DNA of 64,000 nucleotides, from positions 1-64,000 of the forward strand of contig JAZNVC010000019.1 in assembly GCA_045592625.1 (NCBI GenBank). Direction: 5' to 3'. The DNA is from SIG607 sp045592625. GTDB taxonomy: Bacteria > Bacillota > Clostridia > Oscillospirales > Acutalibacteraceae. The notes below the pieces were generated by a model. The model was not told the DNA's origin. It searched no databases and saw nothing but the letters and a program-made list of their open reading frames with translations. The position numbers were made by a program, and so were the translations under genes. Shown here piece by piece: positions 60,979-64,000 of the stretch (positions are counted from its first letter, which is position 1; every line of letters starts with the position of its first letter).

Positions 60979-61212
60979 GCGCCACGGTGAATGGTTTAAA
61001 TTCTGCCGGCAAATAAACAATAGAAATCCCGCATGGTGAAAGCGTTCCAATAGGATATTCGGCGCTATAATTCTTGCCGGAGCTTCGAGCTTCCTACATC
61101 AGATGCCAATGTCTCTGAGTTGGCAAGGTAACGTTCGTCCCACGCGTGCCAAAGCGGACGGTAAAAGGCACGGCTGCATCACACCGTCTATGGCAGCACA
61201 AACGATTGTAGG
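60979..61212 (+). ncRNA. Candidate pseudoknotted structured RNA
   Basis: GC-rich relative to its flanks, no ORF. 5' domain: GCGCC (60979-60983)/GGCGC (61061-61065) interleaved with CCGGCA (61006-61011)/TGCCGG (61075-61080), a pseudoknot order. 3' domain: CCTACA (61093-61098)/TGTAGG (61207-61212) encloses the TGCCAA/TTGGCA hairpin, then CGTCC (61136-61140)/GGACG (61156-61160) interleaved with GTGCC (61146-61150)/GGCAC (61167-61171), then GCTGC/GCAGC (61173-61197). The strand is chosen from neighbours only. No promoter is certain; TATAAT at 60950 lacks a good -35. Confidence 0.6.
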
Positions 61213-61344
61213 AGCCCCACTTCCTGTTATTCATTTATAGATTAAGAGTTTATCAACTCAAAATGTGGATTTTAATAAAACAACGTTGCTTTTTTCCAAC
61301 TCAACTACAAATAATTTATTTGATTTTGTTAAAGGTACCCGTTT
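61213..61344. other. AT-rich gap after the candidate RNA
   Basis: It contains a short GAGTT/AACTC hairpin near 61248-61261 and a CAACGTTG palindrome followed by CTTTTTT near 61284-61296, a weak terminator candidate. Nothing else is visible. Confidence 0.4.
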
Positions 61345-61751
61345 ATGAAATACAAATACATCCTTATCCCGTTTTGGCTTGATAGACTTCGATATATTGC
61401 ATCTATCATTTTTTTGCCGTTTATAATTTTAATAGAAACGTGTCTATATTTATTTACATTTTTGAAATTTAGATTTCATATGATATTGTTTTTTGCATAG
61501 TTGCAGTAGGGTGCTATTGGCATTTTACCGGTATGAATTTTGCGTTTCTTAACGCATTGATATTGTTAGTTGTTCTTACGCTTCTTATTGCATTATTTAA
61601 GCTTTTATTCAAGTTTTTTAATAAACTTGATATACGTGCAGCTAGAATTATAAGAATGTATCCACTAACTGCCGACTATCTTCGCGTTCCCCAATTTTTA
61701 GTTAAAAAAAAGAAAGAAGGATTATCTCGTGTTGAAGAAGAAATCTATTAG
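61345..61751 (+). pseudogene. Frameshifted membrane protein gene
   Basis: The first part (61345-61500) encodes 51 residues ending in a hydrophobic segment and TAG. From about 61490 another frame continues (IVAVGCYWHFTGMNFAFLNA onward, two or more membrane helices) to 61751. One extra T in the six-T run near 61490 would join both into one protein of about 135 residues. It could be real decay, phase variation at the T-run, or a sequencing error. Confidence 0.6.
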
Positions 61752-62564
61752 AAACTGTTTTTAATCACGCTATGCTTAATTATTTGCCTCGTTTTTACCT
61801 CTTGCCAACACACTCCTGTTGAACCACCGACCTCAACCAATACAGAAAACAGTAACGAGGTCGTAAGTGATAATAATTCTGCAGATAACACTGTTACCGA
61901 TAAAGAGGATGGTTCTGAGTCTGCTTCTTCGAAAGAAGAAAGTAAGTTCTCGCCAAAGCCTTCGGGCTCGAAACCTTCCAACACTTCTTCAAAGCCTTCG
62001 AATGAAGAAAACTCTAAGAATGAATCAAGTTCTTCTAATTCGCCTAGTTAAAATCCTCCTAAAGATAATAACTCTTCCGATAACACCTCTTCAAAACCTA
62101 AGCCTGTACAACCTGCAGATCCCGAAACCGGTATTTCCTGGGATGGCAAATCTCCCATCATCTATACCTATGCTGATGGTTCTACCGGCACTGAGCGACG
62201 CGATGGTGCAAAATATGAATACCTTCCCGGAAAATGGAGAACCGTGAATTTTCGTAAAGATAGTGCAGGAAGACTTGTGGGCTCGACTTGTCCCAATTGT
62301 GGCAAAACGGTCGCGGAGTTGACCGGTAAATTAAGCACATGTACACAATTTTCTTCTTCTCGATATTGCACAGGATGTGGTGTTTATGTGAAATACAGCA
62401 CATGTCATTCTTGCACAGGAACCACGGCCTATTGTTCTCACTGCGGCAAAATATCGGGTAATGGGCTAAACGGTACTTGTTTGAGATATTGGGCAGGAGG
62501 AGATCACGATTGTCCTAACTGCAGTGTGACTATACCTGTTAAGACCTGTCACACTTGCAAATAA
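61729..62564 (+). pseudogene. Broken lipoprotein with Cys-rich zinc-ribbon-like C-terminus
   Basis: GTG 61729 after AAGAAGG starts VLKKKSIRNCF. A five-T run near 61758-61762 then shifts the frame; with one more T the signal continues LITLCLIICLVFTSC, a lipobox. A Ser/Asn/Lys/Pro-rich linker follows, with a second defect, TAA at 62049. The C-terminal 170 codons remain open and contain CPNCGK, YCTGCG, CHSC, YCSHCGK, CPNC and CHTC pairs. Two independent lesions argue for a pseudogene, although the C-terminal part from 62244 could still be translated. Confidence 0.65.
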
Positions 62565-62582
62565 ATATGTTAGTTCTCATTT

Positions 62583-62613
62583 GAACTCACCTATTGAGGT
62601 GAGTTCTTTTTTT
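62583..62613 (+). terminator. Terminator after the broken lipoprotein
   Basis: GAACTCACCT / AGGTGAGTTC stem with an ATTG loop, then seven T. Confidence 0.92.
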
Positions 62614-62700
62614 GCACTCAATACAGCCCTGAAAGGAGGTTTAAGGCTGTTTTCTTGCACAAATATTGCTGTGCAAAATATATTTGAAAGGAAAATTAAT

Positions 62701-63291
62701 ATGAAAATTATAAGCAAAATTAAAGCATTATTTAATTTTAAAGGACAGCAAAATGAAATGGAATTATCTGCAACGGAGGTGAGGAAAGATAAAATATTTT
62801 TACATCCAACAAATGATCCAAAGCATACCTTCTGTATGAAATTCAAAGAAGTTGGAATTATAATCGACCCGGACGAAGAAATCAAAGAAGAGGATATATT
62901 GGTTATAGATACAGAAAAGGTAAAAGTCGAAAACCAACCTTCTGAAAAGAATAAAAAAGACTGTGAAGACGAAAAAGATATTATAATCAGACCTGTTGCA
63001 TTAAATAAATTTATGCCAAAGAAAAAGCGTTTCACAGTAATGGTCTATCCGGAAGAATACGATATGTTAATGGATAACATTGTTTCTAACGGTTATAAAA
63101 AAGCGGAATTCCTTTTAGCTTGTGTAACCTCTGCCAAAAAGCAAAGCTGGGAATCTGAATATAAGCATTATACTTCTTTCCACAAGAGCCGCAGACGCAC
63201 TGATATAGAAGAGGCACGCCGCGCCCAGGAAGAAGATTTCTTAAACCGTAAAAAACAAGCAGAAGAAAAATTTAAAATGTCAACCACTTAA
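62701..63291 (+). CDS. Element-borne protein with ribbon-helix-helix-like segment
   Basis: A 196-residue soluble, highly charged protein. The N-terminal third has beta-rich FCMKFKEVGIIIDPDEEIKEEDILVID. The middle (KRFTVMVYPEEYDMLMDNIVSNGYKKAEFLLACV) resembles a ribbon-helix-helix or similar small DNA-binding fold. The C-terminus is a long charged helix (RRRTDIEEARRAQEEDFLNRKKQAEEKF). No named family. ATG 62701 follows GAAAGGA; 40 further in-frame codons upstream cross the terminator and are rejected. Confidence 0.7.
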   Translation: MKIISKIKALFNFKGQQNEMELSATEVRKDKIFLHPTNDPKHTFCMKFKEVGIIIDPDEEIKEEDILVIDTEKVKVENQPSEKNKKDCEDEKDIIIRPVALNKFMPKKKRFTVMVYPEEYDMLMDNIVSNGYKKAEFLLACVTSAKKQSWESEYKHYTSFHKSRRRTDIEEARRAQEEDFLNRKKQAEEKFKMSTT

Positions 63292-63333
63292 TCATAAGCA
63301 CCCGTTAAACGGTGGTTATGATTTTTTTATTTT

Positions 63334-63360
63334 AACCCTGACAGTAGTTGTCAGGGTTAG
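63334..63360. terminator. Hairpins between element genes
   Basis: A perfect 10-bp stem AACCCTGACA / TGTCAGGGTT (63334-63358). A weaker CACC/GGTG hairpin followed by seven T lies just before it (about 63300-63330). Confidence 0.6.
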
Positions 63361-63394
63361 GTTATAAACTGTATGTAAGAAAGGAGGGAAACGA

Positions 63395-63745
63395 ATGGGA
63401 ACTGCCGAACGAAGGAATGAAATAATGCGTATTCTATGCAGGCGTAGACACGAGACGATTTCAAATTTAGCAGATGAGTTCGGGGTTTCCACAAGAACGA
63501 TTTTGCGAGATATTGAGGTGCTAAGTATAAAAGAACCGATTTATACACAGTGCGGTAGATACGGCGGTGGCGTTTATGTGACAGATGATTATTCGATGAG
63601 CAGAATGTATATGACTGACAATGAATTGGCAGTATTACATAAATTATCCGAATTCGCTGACAAGAAATCTGTGTGTGAATTAAGCGAAGAAGAAAACAAA
63701 TTATTGAAGTCAATTATCTCGCAGTATACAAAACAAAAAATATAG
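63395..63745 (+). CDS. DeoR/HTH_11-type transcriptional regulator
   Basis: The 116-residue protein has an N-terminal winged helix (RRNEIMRILCRRRHETISNLADEFGVSTRTILRDIEVLS), then YGGGVYVTDDY and a helical tail. It lacks the ligand domain of full-length WYL or DeoR regulators. It likely regulates element genes; the target is unknown. AAGGAGGG before ATG. Confidence 0.85.
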   Translation: MGTAERRNEIMRILCRRRHETISNLADEFGVSTRTILRDIEVLSIKEPIYTQCGRYGGGVYVTDDYSMSRMYMTDNELAVLHKLSEFADKKSVCELSEEENKLLKSIISQYTKQKI

Positions 63746-63760
63746 AAAGGAAAATTATAT

Positions 63761-64000
63761 ATGAAAAGAGAAGAAAATCTATTATTCAAAGAACTTTGTA
63801 AGTTCAAAAAAGAAACATTTGATGAAGACTTGCTCCGCTTCGCAACGCCCCATGTGTTGGGATTTCTGTTTTTTAATCGTATGCAGGGCATTGCATATGA
63901 TCGTATGAGAAGGCAAGGGCTTCTCGGAAAGGTGAATCGTGAGTTTAGGAATTCATTGAAATCAGCATTTGACCAAAATGTAATTAAAAATCACAGTTTT
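63761..64000 (+). CDS. Partial ORF running off the window
   Basis: The first 80 codons: MKREENLLFKELCKFKKETF, then DEDLLRFATPHVLGFLFFNRM and YDRMRRQGLLGKVNREFRNS; no stop before 64000. GAAAGGAAAA precedes ATG. I do not recognise the family from this part. It directly follows the regulator and is probably in the same unit. Confidence 0.7.
   Translation, partial: MKREENLLFKELCKFKKETFDEDLLRFATPHVLGFLFFNRMQGIAYDRMRRQGLLGKVNREFRNSLKSAFDQNVIKNHSF

Larger units (their letters stand above)
56011..64000. mobile_element. Tn4451-like mobilisable element, left part (right end outside window)
   Basis: It begins between DUF378 and a large serine recombinase facing that edge, the usual place for an attachment site. 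Inside are two MobC-like genes, a TnpV-like gene, phage/element-type phosphoesterase and DeoR-like regulator genes, and several decayed frames. No core chromosomal gene reappears before the window ends. No relaxase is visible, so the element either continues to the right or is mobilised in trans. The left edge is estimated, not proven. Confidence 0.8.

Noticed and set aside
60979..61212. HEARO/IscB guide RNA
   Set aside because: Size and pseudoknots are similar in kind, but there is no IscB or IsrB gene beside it and I could not align its conserved segments; kept only as something to test.

Overview
The window is low-GC Firmicutes DNA from a spore-forming, probably anaerobic member of the class Clostridia. 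I would guess the Oscillospirales/Ruminococcaceae side, but that is inference from gene style and no 16S gene is present. The evidence for spore formation is direct: sigG, ylmC/ymxH and spoIVB sit together, a SpoIVFA-like/SpoIVFB pair lies near metK, and there is a SipL-like coat protein and an FtsK/SpoIIIE translocase. Promoters are classical sigma-A type, ribosome binding sites are strong GGAGG types, and terminators are abundant, so operon limits can be read well.

Region by region. 0-3.5 kb (minus): cardiolipin synthase and a lipoprotein amidase. 3.5-9.7 kb (plus): DUF1294 protein, ECF riboflavin-type S component, a SAM-I riboswitch with metK, the SpoIVFA/SpoIVFB-like pair, a B12-binding radical SAM protein and its DUF2344 partner. 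9.7-19 kb: a TIM-barrel isomerase, then one operon from a good promoter at 10.6 kb carrying aminotransferase, pheA, aroB, aroC, a fused aroE-aroK, aroQ, aroA and a DAHP synthase. This is a complete shikimate route plus phenylalanine synthesis. 19-22.6 kb: CNNM/CorC transporter with a long structured leader, a small ferredoxin-thioredoxin-reductase-like protein, and lactate permease. 22.8-31.3 kb: rpsU, yqeG, nfo-like, M24 peptidase, efp, a zinc-ribbon protein, ispD-ispF, a pseudouridine synthase, an MsmX-type ATPase and a CdaR/PucR regulator. 31.3-37.2 kb: ftsE-ftsX-PcsB/EnvC-like M23 hydrolase, vanZ, sigG (apparently starting at ATT), ylmC and spoIVB.

37.2-42.3 kb is a cargo island. It holds an XRE regulator facing a 1300-residue collagen-like surface protein, with a strong promoter bracketed by two near-identical 19-bp repeats, then a small unknown protein and a cut-off PemK/MazF-like start. 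The island is bounded by a second, diverged copy of the last 155 bp of spoIVB. 42.4-56 kb returns to core genes: SPFH protein, SipL-like protein, DUF2156, GNAT, Ogg, membrane proteins, NagD, DegV, TepA, SpoIIIE, a ComEC-type hydrolase and DUF378.

From about 56.0 kb to the window end lies a Tn4451-like mobile element: a large serine recombinase, two MobC-like genes, a metallophosphoesterase, a TnpV-like gene, several broken ORFs and small regulators. Its right end is outside the window. It contains three stretches without genes that look like structured RNA or DNA sites: a hairpin cluster (57.9-58.1 kb), a promoter-to-terminator RNA of about 300 nt (59.41-59.71 kb), and a GC-rich stretch with two interleaved-helix (pseudoknot) arrangements (60.98-61.21 kb). 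These three, the CNNM leader and the spoIVB-bounded island are the most promising undescribed items. No tRNA, rRNA or CRISPR array was recognised.
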